Counted from the stretch's first letter, positions 23,352 to 36,636 are shown. The stretch: DNA of 64,000 nucleotides from Nipponacmea schrenckii (GCA_030562195.1 CM060201.1:20286454-20350453); one strand, 5' to 3'. Translations and numbers: made by a program. Notes: generated from the letters alone by a model not told the origin.

Positions 23352-26300
23352 TTAATAAAAGTGGGAAGTCGGCATCTGGAAAATTGGACCAACTTTAGGA
23401 TCCATGGGGAAACCTTTTCTCATTCCCATACAAAGCTGAGAATCTAATTTCAGCGAGTTCTCTTTTACTCCAATATCATTTTCTAGAACAGCTTTGGTTT
23501 TCATCAACCTGGCCAAACTTAATTCTGATTCCCGGAGGCTCTTCTTTAAAATAGAGATAGATTCTCGGATATCATTGACTTCATGTTTTAATCTGAAATA
23601 AACAACAGTTTGGTATGAGGGGGAGGAGACAGGTTTGGGAGTTTGAAGATGAGGGGAGAGAGGTGGGGATAAAGATATGAGAGGGGAGAGGGGAGGGTTG
23701 AGAGAGAGAAGGGTGGTTTTATTAATTTATAGCTAGCATGTTATATCCAATATCTTGTCCTATATTTCAATGATATGGTGACACAGTTTTGAAGCAATCT
23801 CAATGATTCACAACTGAACAATCACAGTGAAAACTATAATGGTTGGCTCAAAAAGATTCCTTATGAAGATGTTTATGACAGATATAGATACCGTATAATT
23901 GCGAATATAGTGCGCACCCTCGAGAGGTTTCAATGCAAGATCTATCAACAATCCCCAACTTACGTTTTCATAACAGGATCGTGACAGACTTCAACATGGA
24001 TTCTTCTTGTTCTTTCATCAAGTCGAGTTTGAGCCACTTTCATTGGATTTTCTTTATCTTGAATGGCTTTTCTTAACAGATGAATATTTCTTTCCATGTC
24101 GAAGATTTCTTGCATCGTCTGAAATATTAAAGATATAATTCAGAGTTTGTGTCTATAGTTTGACATTATATTCATAGGAATTGTTCTCTTTAACTGTTTC
24201 CTTGAACGATCACGTTTGGTTTTCAAAGAGTATGATAGCTTGAATGTCCGTCTCCACACAATACAATAAAAACTTACCCTTTGTAGATGAGCCTGAAGTT
24301 TATTTCTAGCGTCCGTAGTTTCATGGATTCTGGTGTTGAAGGCGTTATTCACAGCGTTAAATATATTCCACATTTCATTGGCACAGGACCTCATACAGCT
24401 ATCTATTTCACCTCGAAGTTTTTCTGAAGCTGCTCTTTCTTTCTGAGATCTGATCACGTTCTCTTGAGTATATCTCGCCCACGATTCGGGGATGGTGATT
24501 CTATGAAATGAAGCAAAGACTTGATGAACTTCCAGCCGAGAGAAAAGATATCCTAATTCATTCACGGTAGAACTTTCTGTAAACTCTAAATTTTAAATAA
24601 CGTCATGGTACTTTCGCTTGTATTAAGTGACCTTTATATAAATGGCTCGAGAATCTGGTACTGGTAAACTGAACTTAACTTACGTATTATCAACGTTTTC
24701 AATACTGGGGAAATATCCGATTCCAGCTGAAGAATTTTTTAATTGTTGCATTCTGTCATCAAGATGTTGAGCATGATGTTTATCTTTACAGTCGACTTCT
24801 AGAGCATGTTGGGCCGCTCGATCTACTCTAAAAACACAAACAATATTGGACAATTTATAAATACCGTGTTTTGTTGTGGATTATGATAAAGATTTGAAGG
24901 TTTTATTTAAACGTAGACACCCAGTATATCTATTGTAGATACAGTACTGTTTAATTGAGCCTAAAGACTTGGTATGTCTCATGACCAGAGTGGAGTCAAT
25001 ACTAAAAGAGTGGATGATAAAACACAGAGCAACAGTCGGTACCATGTATAGAGTTATACTGTATATCTTATTTATAAACTTACTTGAGTTGAGCCATAGC
25101 TTTATCTAAAACACGTTTCATCTTTCCTTGACAATGTTTAATTAACTGTACTTCCTGTTAGATAAAATACAACAATAATTTAAACTTATTGTACGATATT
25201 GTAAGTTATCGACAGTAAGTAGTGATATGTTGGTTAATCGTCAACTTGTTGTAATACCAGCTTGAGAATTTAAACTGTCGAGTGAGTGGGATGGCTGACT
25301 GAAACCCCACATTCAACAAAAGTTAATTTCGCGACCCCCGATCCCTTTCATTGGCAGCTTTTCTCACCCGACCTAATTATAAATAATAATTAATTACCTT
25401 AATGAGAGATTTCTCTACGTCATCATTCACCAAATCAATACCTCGTCGTTTTTCACGATGCATCAAACATTCTTCAGCTACATGTAAAGGGTTGGCTGTA
25501 TCACCTAATGCTTTCTCTAAAACTCGGCGATATTCTTTTAGATTTTCTATCTCAGTTGCCATTTGGTTGATTTCTGTGTTTAATTCACTCTTCCAGAAAG
25601 CGATGTCTGTCACTCGTTCACCTGCAAAAAAACAATAATTACTTAATTTTCTTTTAAATAATCTTTATTTTGATGTATTTATGCAATTCCTATGTTAAAA
25701 ATTTAATCTTTCGTTTCGGAATTTATACATCCAAATTTAAAGAGCCGACTGTGAACAAAATTGCTTCTAGTGTCACAAAACGAAATATTCCTAATCTGAA
25801 AAGCCATGGAATATCAGCATCGTTAATCTCAATATCAATCAATGATCTCACGGAGCATATTAAAGAGCATTGGCTTTTTCTTACCAAGTCGTTTGGTGAC
25901 TTCATTCTGTCGATTTCTAGTTCGGTTATCGGTTTTCTTGATTGCTCTCCAGGCGTCAGCTCTCAATCGTTCTCCATACGATCTTTCTTTAGACGAGAGA
26001 TTAAAGTGAGTATTGTTAGACTGACCCCAGTCACCAACTGAATATCTGTTATATACAGATTTACTGAAACAATGAAAACAGAATCGGTATTAAAATTTGA
26101 ATATTTTGACTATCAAAAGTTATTTTAGTGTTTGCCACCATTAAGGCTACTGGTCACCTAACGTTGTTTCCGGTATTATGTTTTATCTGAGAACAAACAA
26201 TGATATTTTGGTTAATTTGGTTTGATAGTAATATAAACTTTATAAACAGGTTTATTATCTATATCTTTGTTAGATTTTGTGTTTTATAATATTCTAGTTA

Positions 26301-26577
26301 GGGCCCTACTTTAAGATGTTCTATCTTTATGATTTGATAGAAATAAAGAATCAATGTTGAAGACAATCAGTTCAATATAATCAATGATAGAAATAGTTAT
26401 TAATGAAATAACCACGTCTTACTTGGCAGGATTATAATAAGCTTGAGCCTGGCCCATATCTAGAGATCGACCAAGATGGCGGCTTGTAGTCTTGTCACCA
26501 GCGTAAGGTAACATGCTTGGCATCATGGAACTAAGTCTGGGAGTTCGAGGAGTTCTGGTAACATCAGAGAATGCCAT
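23352..26577 (-). CDS. Tektin-3-like protein, copy B
   Basis: Eight coding exons on the minus strand join in frame: 26577-26423, 26063-25885, 25621-25398, 25154-25084, 24827-24684, 24500-24278, 24118-23964 and 23592-23352, giving 463 residues. The coiled-coil plan and altered signature RIHVEVCHD are as in copy A. The end differs: after QMPT the usual Cys-stop is replaced by SHFY before a TAA, because the sequence around the old stop has changed. The second half of exon 2 (IKKTDNRTRN) resembles copy D rather than its palindrome partner C. It shares a head-to-head central region with C and presumably has the same expression in ciliated cells. It could be functional. Confidence 0.9.
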
Positions 26578-27542
26578 CTTAAATTTAACTGAAAACTGAA
26601 ATAAAAAACCGAACAATTCTAGGAACCAAATATCTCGTCTAAAGAATGGTATATTCAGGGGCAATGATTGTATAGAAGTGGACTCCTCCAATGAGAAATA
26701 CCACCAGGTGTTTCTAAAAGAGTAAGCGCGACATCCGTAACTTCAATATACGTCAACATCGTGAGATACAAGTAACAGTGTATAGCGACTGAGCGAGTAA
26801 ATTTGATGTAGTTTTCAGACTTACTTGTATAGAACTGAACTGATTCCTTCTGATACAAAACAAGTTAAAAACTGTCAAATTTTCTCTTCTCTAGTTGGTT
26901 AGTTGACTGAATCAAGACGTCGACTGATTTTAACAATTTGTGTTTCTGTTTTATACTCTCTAGTCTCGGATTGCATCCCCTTAGTTTCCAAAAACCTTGA
27001 CTACGATGTCATTATATGAATATTACGGCATCAGCAGGTTAAGAAAGGGACAGATTAAGTTTATTCTAGGTTATATGTTAACCCATGTCGTAGAGTTATG
27101 TCACGTGGTTATATCATACACATATAATCCAATAATCTAATAATCTAGCGCTCGATTAGAGGAGTATAAAACAGAAACACAAGTTGTTAAAATCAGTCGA
27201 CGTCTTGATTCAGTCAACTAACCAACTAGAGAAGAGAAAATTGGACAGTTTTTAACTTGTTTTGTATCAGAAGGAATCAGTTCAGTTCTATACAAGTAAG
27301 TTTAAAAACTACATCAAATTTACTCGCTCAGTCGCTATACACAGTTACTTGTATCTCACGATGTTAACGTATATTGAAGTTACGGATGTCGCGCTTACTC
27401 TTTTAGAAACACCTGATGGTATTTCTCATTGGAGGAGTCCACTACTATACAATCATTGCCCCTGAATATACCATTCTTTAGACGAGATATTTGGTTTCTA
27501 GAATTGTTCGGTTTTTTATTTCAGTTTTCAGTTAAATTAAAG
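26578..27542. promoter_or_regulatory. Divergent promoter region of tektins B and C at the palindrome centre
   Basis: Leader of B: donor boundary at 26825, leader to about 26925, TATA at 26949-26955 on the minus strand. Leader of C: TATA from 27165, leader about 27195-27295, donor GT at 27296. Only about 210 bases separate the two TATA boxes. Upstream of its TATA, B keeps the block shared with A and D, whereas C does not, so the palindrome breaks here. Confidence 0.8.
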
Positions 27543-30500
27543 ATGGCATTCTCTGATGTTACCAGAACTCCTCGAACTCCCAGACTTAGTTCCATGATGC
27601 CAAGCATGTTACCTTACGCTGGTGACAAGACTACAAGCCGCCATCTTGGTCGATCTCTAGATATGGGCCAGGCTCAAGCTTATTATAATCCTGCCAAGTA
27701 AGTCGTGGCTATTTTATTCATGAATATTTCTATTATTGATTATATTGAACTGATTGTCTTCAACATTGATTCTTTATTTCTATCAAATCATAAAGATAGA
27801 ACATCTTAAAGTAGGGCCCTAACTAGAATATTATTAAACACAAAATCTAACAAAGATATAGATAATAAACCTGTTTATAAAGTTTATATTACTATCAAAC
27901 CAAATAAACCAAAATATCATTGGTTTGTTCTCAGATAAAACATAATACCGGAAACAACGTTAGGTGACCAGTAGCCTTAATGGTGGCAAACACTAAAATA
28001 ACTTTTGATAGTCAAAATATTCACATTTTAATACTGATTCTGTTTTCATTGTTTCAGTAAATCTGTATATAACAGATATTCAGTTGGTGACTGGGGCCAG
28101 TCTAACAATACTCACTTTAATCTCTCGTCTAAAGAAAGATCGTATGGAGAACGATTGAGAGCTGACGCCTGGAGAGCTATTCAGGAGACTGATTCTAGAA
28201 CTAGAAATCGACAGAATGAAGTCACCAAACGACTTGGTAAGAAAAAGCCAATGCTCTTTAATATGCTCCGTGAGATCATTGATTGATATTGAGATTAACG
28301 ATGCTGATATTCCATGGCTTTTCAGATTAGGAATATTTCGTTTTGTGACACTAGAAGCAATTTTGTTCACAGTCGGCTCTTTAAATTTGGATGTATAAAT
28401 TCCGAAACGAAAGATTAAATTTTTAACATAGGAATTGCGTAAATACATCAAAATAAAGATTATTTAAAAGAAAATTAAGTAATTATTGTTTTTTTGCAGG
28501 TGAACGAGTGACAGACATCGCTTTCTGGAAGAGTGAATTAAACACAGAAATCAACCAAATGGCAACTGAGATAGAAAATCTAAAAGAATATCGCCGAGTT
28601 TTAGAGAAAGCATTAGGTGATACAGCCAACCCTTTACATGTAGCTGAAGAATGTTTGATGCATCGTGAAAAACGACGAGGTATTGATTTGGTGAATGATG
28701 ACGTAGAGAAATCTCTCATTAAGGTAATTAATTATTATTTATAATTAGGTCGGGTGAGAGTAGCTGTCAATGGAAGGAATCGGGGGTCGCGAGTTCGAAT
28801 CTCCCTGACGGAGATATCTATGTTTCAGTCAGCCATTCCACTCTCTAGACTGTTTAAATTCTCAAGCTGGTATTACAACAAGTTGACGATTAACCAACAT
28901 ATCACTACTTACTGTCGATAAATTACAATATCGTACAATAAGTTTAAATTATTGTTGTATTTTATCTAACAGGAAGTACAGTTAATTAAACATTGTCAAG
29001 GAAAGATGAAACGTGTTTTAGATAAAGCTATGGCTCAACTCAAGTAAGTTTATAAATACGATATATATTATAACTCTATACATGATAACGAGTTGCTGCT
29101 CTGTTTCTTATCATCCACTCTTTTAGTATTGACTCCACTCTGGTCGAAAGACATACCAAGTCTTTAGGCTCGATTAAACAGTACTGTATCTACAATAGAT
29201 ATACTGGGTGTCTACGTTTAAATAAAACCTTCAAATCTTTATCATAATCCACAACAAAACACGCTATTTATAAATTGTCCAATATTGTTTGTGTTTTTAG
29301 AGTAGATCGAGCGGCCCAACATGCTCTAGAAGTCGACTGTAAAGATAAACATCATGCTCAACATCTTGATGACAGAATGCAACAATTAAAAAATTCTTCA
29401 GCTGGAATCGGATATTTCCCCAGTATTGAAAACGTTGATAATACGTAAGTTAAGTTCAGTTTACCAGTACCAGATTCTCGAGCCATTTATATAAAGGTCA
29501 CTTAATACAAGCGGAAGTACCACGACGTTATTTAAAATTTAGAGTTTACAGAAAGTTCTACCGTGAATGAATTAGGATATCTTTTCTCTCGGCTGGAAGT
29601 TCATCAAGTCTTTGCTTCATTTCATAGAATCACCATCCCCGAATCGTGGGCGAGATATACTCAAGAGAACGTGATCAGATCTCAGAAAGAAAGAGCAGCT
29701 TCAGAAAAACTTCGAGGTGAAATAGATAGCTGTATGAGGTCCTGTGCCAATGAAATGTGGAATATATTTAACGCTGTGAATAACGCTTTCAACACCAGAA
29801 TCCATGAAACTACGGACGCTAGAAATAAACTTCAAGCTCATCTACAAAGGGTAAGTTTTTATTGTATAGTGTGGAGACGGACATTCAAGCTATCATACTC
29901 TTTTGAAAACCAAACGTGATCGTTCAAGGAAACAGTTAAAGAGAAAAATTCCTATGAATATAATTTCAAACTATAGACACAAACTCTGAATTATATCTTT
30001 AATATTTCAGACGATGCAAGAAATCTTCGATATGGAAAGAAATATTCATCTGTTAAGAAAAGCCATTCAAGATAAAGAAAATCCAATGAAAGTGGCTCAA
30101 ACTCGACTTGATGAAAGAACAAGAAGAATCCATGTTGAAGTCTGCCACGATCCTGTTATGAAAACGTAAGTTGTGGATTGTTGATAGATCATGCAATGGA
30201 GCTATCTACAGCCATGTGTTCTCGAGGGTTGAAAATGGTGCGCACTATATTCCCAATTATACTGTATCTATATCTATCATAAACATCTTCATAAGGAATC
30301 TTTTTGAGCCAACCACTATAGTTTTCACTGTGATTGTTCAGTTGTGAATCAATGAGATTGCTTCAAAACTGTGTCACCATATCATTGAAATATAGGACAA
30401 GATATTGGATATAACATGCTAGCTTTAAATTAATAAAACCACCCCTATCTCTCTCAACCCTCCCCTCTCCCCTCATATCTTTATCCCCACCTCTCTCCCC

Positions 30501-30657
30501 TCATCTTCAAACTCCCAAACCTGTCTCCTCCCCCTCATACCAAACTGTTGTTTATTTCAGATTAAAACATGAAGTCAATGATATCCGAGAATCTATCTCT
30601 ATTTTAAAAAAAAAAGAAAACAAAACCCTGGGTCAGAAAAGATATGGGGGTAAATAA
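27543..30657 (+). CDS. Tektin-3-like protein, copy C, last exon scrambled
   Basis: Coding exons 27543-27697, 28058-28236, 28500-28723, 28973-29043, 29301-29444, 29628-29850 and 30011-30165 are intact and nearly identical to copy B. Exon 8 starts normally at 30561 (attaaaacatgaagtc) but after ATTTTA turns into A-rich sequence, reaching TAA at 30655-30657, so the predicted product is about 415 residues and lacks the last coiled coil and the GFPMDPKVGP tail. Pieces of the normal exon (ACCCAAAGCTGTTCTAGAAA near 30660, GATCCTAAA near 30705, CCAATCTTCC near 30720) survive in order with many indels. This is either real decay or poor consensus sequence. Intron 4 matches copy A better than copy B. Confidence 0.85.
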
Positions 30658-30960
30658 AGAACCCAAAGCTGTTCTAGAAAATGTAGGGGAAAGTAAAAAG
30701 GAGGATCCTAAATTAGTTTCCAATCTTCCGATGCCAAATTTGAAAAATTTCCAACATTGATCCTAAATTGAATAATTTTTTTTCCCGTGCCACTTGTTAA
30801 ATAATTTTTCCAGGTTTTTTAATTTAAAAATATTTTTTTGAATTTTTTTTTTGTACATTTTTTCCTTGGTTTAAAATTGAAGTCAGGTTGTTTTAGTTTA
30901 AAAAATTTCATAATCGTTTTTTAAAAATACAAATTTTCTTTTTAAAAATTGAAGTCAGAT
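30601..30960 (+). pseudogene. Degraded remnant of tektin C exon 8 and 3' UTR
   Basis: Short in-order matches to the last exon of A and B are separated by runs of A, T and G and by many small indels. The palindrome match recovers at about 31,040-31,150. See the finding on sequence quality. Confidence 0.7.
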
Positions 30961-31254
30961 GTAATTCTTAGATTAAAATTTACTATAATCACTTAAAATT
31001 TAAATACAAATATATATCTTTTTATGGGTTTTTATTGGAAGTATCAAACAATATCAAGGTATAAGACACAGTTTATAATATCTTGATATGTTTTAAAGAT
31101 GCCGTAGAACAAACTAGAGTTAGATATAGCTATCTTGATAGATAAATACCCATTCATATCAGTTTTATAGTTTTATATCTAATCTAGAACAATCATTATA
31201 AAATAGTCTATGACAAGCAAGATAGACTTATATCCTACCCTATATACCGTGTAC

Positions 31255-34200
31255 CTATCTTCACAATGTCAAGCTATTACAAACTTCATCTTATACATCT
31301 TCACAATGTCAAGTTATTACAAACTTCATCTTATACATCTTCACAATGTCAAGTTTTTACAAACTTCATCTTATACATCTTCACAATGTCAAGCTATTAC
31401 AAACTTCATCTTATACATCTTTACAATGTCAAGTTTTTACAAACTTCATCTTATACATCTTCACAATGTCAAGCTATTACAAACTTCATCTTATACATCT
31501 TCACAATGTCAAGCTATTACAAACTTCATCTTATACAGCTTCACAATGTCTAGCTATTACAAACTTCATCTTATACAGCTTCACAATGTCAAGTTATTAC
31601 AAACTTCATCTTATACATCTTCACAATATCAAGCTATTACAAACTTCATCTTATACATCTTCACAATGTCTAGCTATTACAAACTTCGTCTTATACATCT
31701 CCACAATGTCTAGCTATTACAAACTTCATCTTATACACATTCACACTGTCAAGCTATTACAAACTTCATCTTATACATCTTTACAATATCAAGTTATTAC
31801 AAACTTCATCTTATACAGCTTCACAATGTCAAGCTATTACAAACTTCATCTTATACAGCTTCACAATGTCAAGTTATTACCAACTTCATCTTATACATCT
31901 TCACAATGTCAACTTATTACAAACTTCATCTTATACATCTTCACAATGTCAACTTATTACAAACTTCATCTTATACATCTTCACAATGTCAGGTTATTAC
32001 AAACTTCATCTTATACATCTTCACAATGTCAACTTATTACAAACTTCATCTTATACATCTTCACAATGTCAAGTTATTACCAACTTCATCTTATACATCT
32101 TCACAATGTCAACTTATTACAAACTTCATCTTATACATCTTCACAATGTCAACTTATTACAAACTTCATCTTATACATCTTCACAATGTTAAACTATTAC
32201 AAACTTCATCTTATACATCTTCACAATGTCAAGCTATTATAAACTTCATCTTATACATCTTTACAATGTCAAGCTATTACCAACTTCATCTTATACACAT
32301 TCACACTGTCAAGCTATTACCAACTTCATCTTATACATCTTTACAATATCAAGTTATTACAAACTTCATCTTATACATCTTCACAATGTCAAGCTATTAC
32401 AAACTTCATCTTATACATCTTCACTATGTCAAGCTATTACCAACTTCATCTTATACACATTCACACTGTCAAGCTATTACCAACTTCATCTTATACATCT
32501 TTACAATATCAAGTTATTACAAACTTCATCTTATACAGCTTCACAATGTCAAGCTATTACAAACTTCATCTTATACAGCTTCACAATGTCAAGTTATTAC
32601 CAACTTCATCTTATACATCTTCACAATGTCAACTTATTACAAACTTCATCTTATACATCTTCACAATGTCAACTTATTACAAACTTCATCTTATACATCT
32701 TCACAATGTCAACTTATTACAAACTTCATCTTATACATCTTCACAATGTCAAGTTATTACCAACTTCATCTTATACATCTTCACAATGTCAACTTATTAC
32801 AAACTTCATCTTATACATCTTCACAATGTCAACTTATTACAAACTTCATCTTATACATCTTCACAATGTTAAACTATTACAAACTTCATCTTATACATCT
32901 TCACAATGTCAAGCTATTATAAACTTCATCTTATACATCTTCACAATGTCAAGTTATTACAAACTTCATCTTATACATCTTCACAATGTTAAACTATTAC
33001 AAACTTCATCTTATACATCTTTACAATGTCAAGCTATTACAAACCTTATACTTATACATCTCCACAATGTCTAGCTATTACAAACTTCATCTTATACATC
33101 TTTACAATGTCAAGCTATTACAAACCTTATACTTATACATCTCCACAATGTCAAGCTATTACAAACCTTATACTTATACATCTCCACAATGTCTAGCTAT
33201 TACAAACTTCATCTTATACATCTTTACAATGTCAAGCTATTATAAACTTCATCTTATACATCTTTACAATGTCAAGCTATTATAAACTTCATCTTATACA
33301 TCTTCACAATGTCAAGCTATTACAAACTTCATCTTATACATCTTTACAATGTCAAGTTATTACAAACTTCATCTTATACATCTTTACAATGTCAAGCTAT
33401 TATAAACTTCATCTTATACATCTTTACAATGTCAAGCTATTACAAACTTCATCTTATACATCTTTACAATGTCAAGCTATTATAAACTTCATCTTATACA
33501 TCTTTACAATGTCAAGCTATTACAAACTTCATCTTATACATCTTTACAATGTCAAACTATTACAAACTTCATCTTATACATCTTTACAATGTCAAGCTAT
33601 TACAAACTTTATCTTATACATCTTCACAATGTCAAGCTATTATAAACTTCATCTTATACATCTTTACAATGTCAAGCTATTATAAACTTCATCTTATACA
33701 TCTTTACAATGTCAAGCTATTATAAACTTCATCTTATACATCTTTACAATGTCAAGCTATTATAAACTTCATCTTATACATCTTTACAATGTCAAGCTAT
33801 TATAAACTTCATCTTATACATCTTTACAATGTCAAGCTATTATAAACTTTATCTTATACATCTTTACAATGTCAAGCTTTTATAAACTTCATCTTATACA
33901 TCTTTACAATGTCAAGCTATTACAAACTTCATCTTATACATCTTTACAATGTCAAGCTATTATAAACTTCATCTTATACATCTTCACAATGATAAGCTAT
34001 TATAAACTTCATCTTATACATCTTCACAATGTCAAGCTATTATAAACTTCATCTTATACATCTTTACAATGTCAAGCTATTACAAACTTCATCTTATACA
34101 TCTTTTCAATGTCAAGTTATTACACACTTCATCTTATACATCTTCACAATGTCAAACTATTACAAACTTCATCTTATACATCTTTACAATGTCAAGCTTT

Positions 34201-34256
34201 TACAAACTTCATCTTATACATCTTTACAATGTCAAGCTATTATAAACTACGTCTCA
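31255..34256 (+). repeat. Satellite array, 40-bp unit, about 75 copies
   Basis: A unit of exactly 40 bases in nearly every copy contains CACAATGTCAAGCTATTAC and AAACTTCATCTTATACATC. Variants (tcttc/tcttt, aagct/aactt, aaac/caac) form a higher-order pattern: blocks around 31,861 and 32,581 repeat 720 bases (18 units) apart. Because 40 is not a multiple of 3 and no unit has a stop in any plus frame, long frames of up to 338 codons run through it; these are not genes. The last unit passes into CATACCTTGACTACATTGG, as in the 72-bp family. Confidence 0.95.
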
Positions 34257-35265
34257 TACCTTGACTACATTGGCCTATTTTTTTGCACCATCGAGGTTTT
34301 CAAATACAGCGATTTGAATGGATAATATGCCACTGAATCCCTCTTTTTTATACTCCGATATTTTAGTTCAATTGATAATACATTGTATTAAAGACAACAG
34401 AAATTCAAAGAAAATTACAAAAGTTTTGAACAAATTGATGTTGAAGACAACTCGGACCACCTTTTAAAAGACTCGGACCAATGTTAAATGATCAGTCTAG
34501 GGTGGCCTTGAATTATTTTTAACTAAAAAATTGGAATCAAATATTTAAATAAAGTTGTCCTGTATCCAATTCAATAAATACATTTTTGTCGGGTTTTAAA
34601 AAATACGAAAGTAATTTTAGAATCTTAGCATTCATTTGTTATTGATATTTTAATTCATACAAACATGATTAACAAAAATCATATCAGGTAATTGGCTTCA
34701 ATAAAAGGGAAGTTACACGTCACATTTCTAAGAAAACCTTGGCTTTGAATGGAAAATGAAAGAAGCTGTTTAAACAAGTGTACTATATGCCCTAGTAACC
34801 TTGGCTATGTAGGGAAAGTAAAAGTTGTAAATCTACTGTCTGTTTAAACAAGTCTACAATATTTCCTAGTACTGGAAGGTAATAGGTGTGTTTATTAACA
34901 CGTCATATTTCCAAGAAAACCCTGTCTACATATAGAAAGTGAAAGTAGATATGAAACAATGTTGGAGTTAAGTCTGGATGTTACAGTCTACTGCCTACCT
35001 TGCAACTAATTTGTCAAGGAAGTAAAACACTATAATATATGTAATGTAGTACAATTTGTAAATGTAAGATATGTAGTTGCTGTATTCCACAATCAATCCC
35101 TGTGAATTGATTGATTGTATGAGTCAATTTTGAATCCGTGAATTATTGTACTTCCTGTTTAAAAAAATATGGCTTAACAGAAATAAAAAAATAAATATAA
35201 ACAATACAAAGCCTTAAAAGAACCCACAATACGAAAATATATTTGATTTTAAGACGACTTCGAAG
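34257..35265 (+). other. Upstream region and probable leader exon of the TRIM gene
   Basis: No coding exon found. A strong donor, gaag|gtaag with GT at 35266, pairs with the acceptor ending 36690, so a 5' UTR exon probably ends at 35265. Diverged 100-base duplications (TTTAAACAAGT, ATTTCCAAGAAAACC) occur at 34.7-34.95 kb. Confidence 0.45.
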
Positions 35266-35329
35266 GTAAGATTCTATTTCTTCTTAAAATATTATTCTAT
35301 TGGTATGAATTCAGGGACAGAAAATACAC

Positions 35330-36636
35330 GAATGGTATCTCAGGACACTTATAGCTTCTATTTACACCATTCTGATCGTCTAGTCTTTGTATATTATCAG
35401 GGAACTTATAGTTTTTATTTACACCATTCTGATTGTCTAGTCTTTGTATTTTATCAGGGAACTTATAGTTTTTATTTACACCATTCTGATTGTCTAGTCT
35501 TTGTATGTGTATCAGGGACACTTATAGCTTCTATTTACACCATTCTGATTGTCTAGTCTTTGTATGTGTATCAGGGACACTTATAGCTTCTATTTACACC
35601 ATTCTGATTGTCTAGTCTTTGTATATGTATCAGGGACACTTATAGCTTCTATTTACACCATTCTGATTGTCTTGTCTTTGAACTTGTATTAGGGACACTT
35701 ATAGCTTCTATTTACACCATTCTGATTGTCTTGTCTTTGAACTTGTATTAGGGAAACTTATAGCTTCTATTTACACCATTCTGATTGTCTTGTCTTTGAA
35801 TTGTATTAGGGACACTTATAGCTTCTATTTACACCATTCTGATTGTCTTGTCTTTGAATTGTATTAGGGACACTTATAGCTTCTATTTACACCATTCTGA
35901 TTGTCTTGTCTTTGTATGTGTATCAGGGACACTTATAGCTTCTATTTACACCATTCTGATTGTCTTGTCTTTGAATTGTATTAGGGACACTTATAGCTTC
36001 TATTTACACCATTCTGATTGTCTTGTCTTTGTATGTGTATCAGGGACACTTATAGCTTCTATTTACACCATTCTGATTGTCTTGTCTTTGAATTGTATTA
36101 GGGAAAACTTATAGCTTCTATTTACACCATTCTGATTGTCTTGTCTTTGAATTGTATTAGGGGAAACTTATAGCTTCTATTTACACCATTCTGATTGTCT
36201 AGTCTTTGTATTTATCAGGGAACTTATAGCTTCTATTTTACCCCCATTCTGAATTTTCTTGTCTTTGTATTGTATCAGGGACACTTATAGCTTCTATTTA
36301 CACCATTCTGATTGTCTGGTCTTTGTATGTGTATCAGGGACACTTATAGCTTCTATTTTACCCCCATTCTGAATTTTCTTGTCTTTGAATTGTATTAGGG
36401 ACACTTATAGCTTCTATTTACACCCTTCTGATTGTCTAGTCTTTGTAGGGGTATCAGGACACTTATAGCTTCTATTTACACCATTCTGATTGTCTAGTCT
36501 TTGAATGTGTATTAGGGACACTTATAGCTTCTATTTACACCATTCTGATTGTCTAGTCTTTGTATGTGTATCAGGGACACTTATAGCTTCTATTTACACC
36601 ATTCTGATTGTCTAGTCTTTGAACTTGTGTTAGGGA
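35330..36636 (+). repeat. Minisatellite in TRIM leader intron, 59-bp unit, about 22 copies
   Basis: The unit holds GACACTTATAGCTTCTATTT, ACACCATTCTGATTGTCT and TGTGTATCAGGG. It shares the TGTATCAGGGACACT...TTTACACCATTCTGAT core with the 130-bp family, so both arose from one ancestor. Several units at 36.22-36.48 kb show shared odd changes (TTTTACCCCCATTCTGAATT). Confidence 0.92.

Larger units (their letters stand above)
22870..31150. repeat. Large palindrome: two tektin genes as inverted arms
   Basis: Arms of roughly 4 kb (about 22,870-26,965 and 27,164-31,150) match in reverse complement across exons, introns, leader, TATA box and 3' flank. The flank match includes AGAACAAACTAGAGTTA, found at 31.11 kb and, reversed, beside 22.9 kb. 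A central spacer of about 200 bases (26,965-27,163) is unmatched. The arms differ by a SINE (22,923-23,081, left arm only), a patch in exon 2, part of intron 4 and a scrambled segment at 30.60-30.95 kb. Confidence 0.85.

Noticed and set aside
31210..34325. Long plus-strand frames (up to 338 codons) with 40-residue periodic translations
   Set aside because: They are produced by a 40-base satellite with no stop in any plus frame. All three frames are open equally, and there is no splice or start context.
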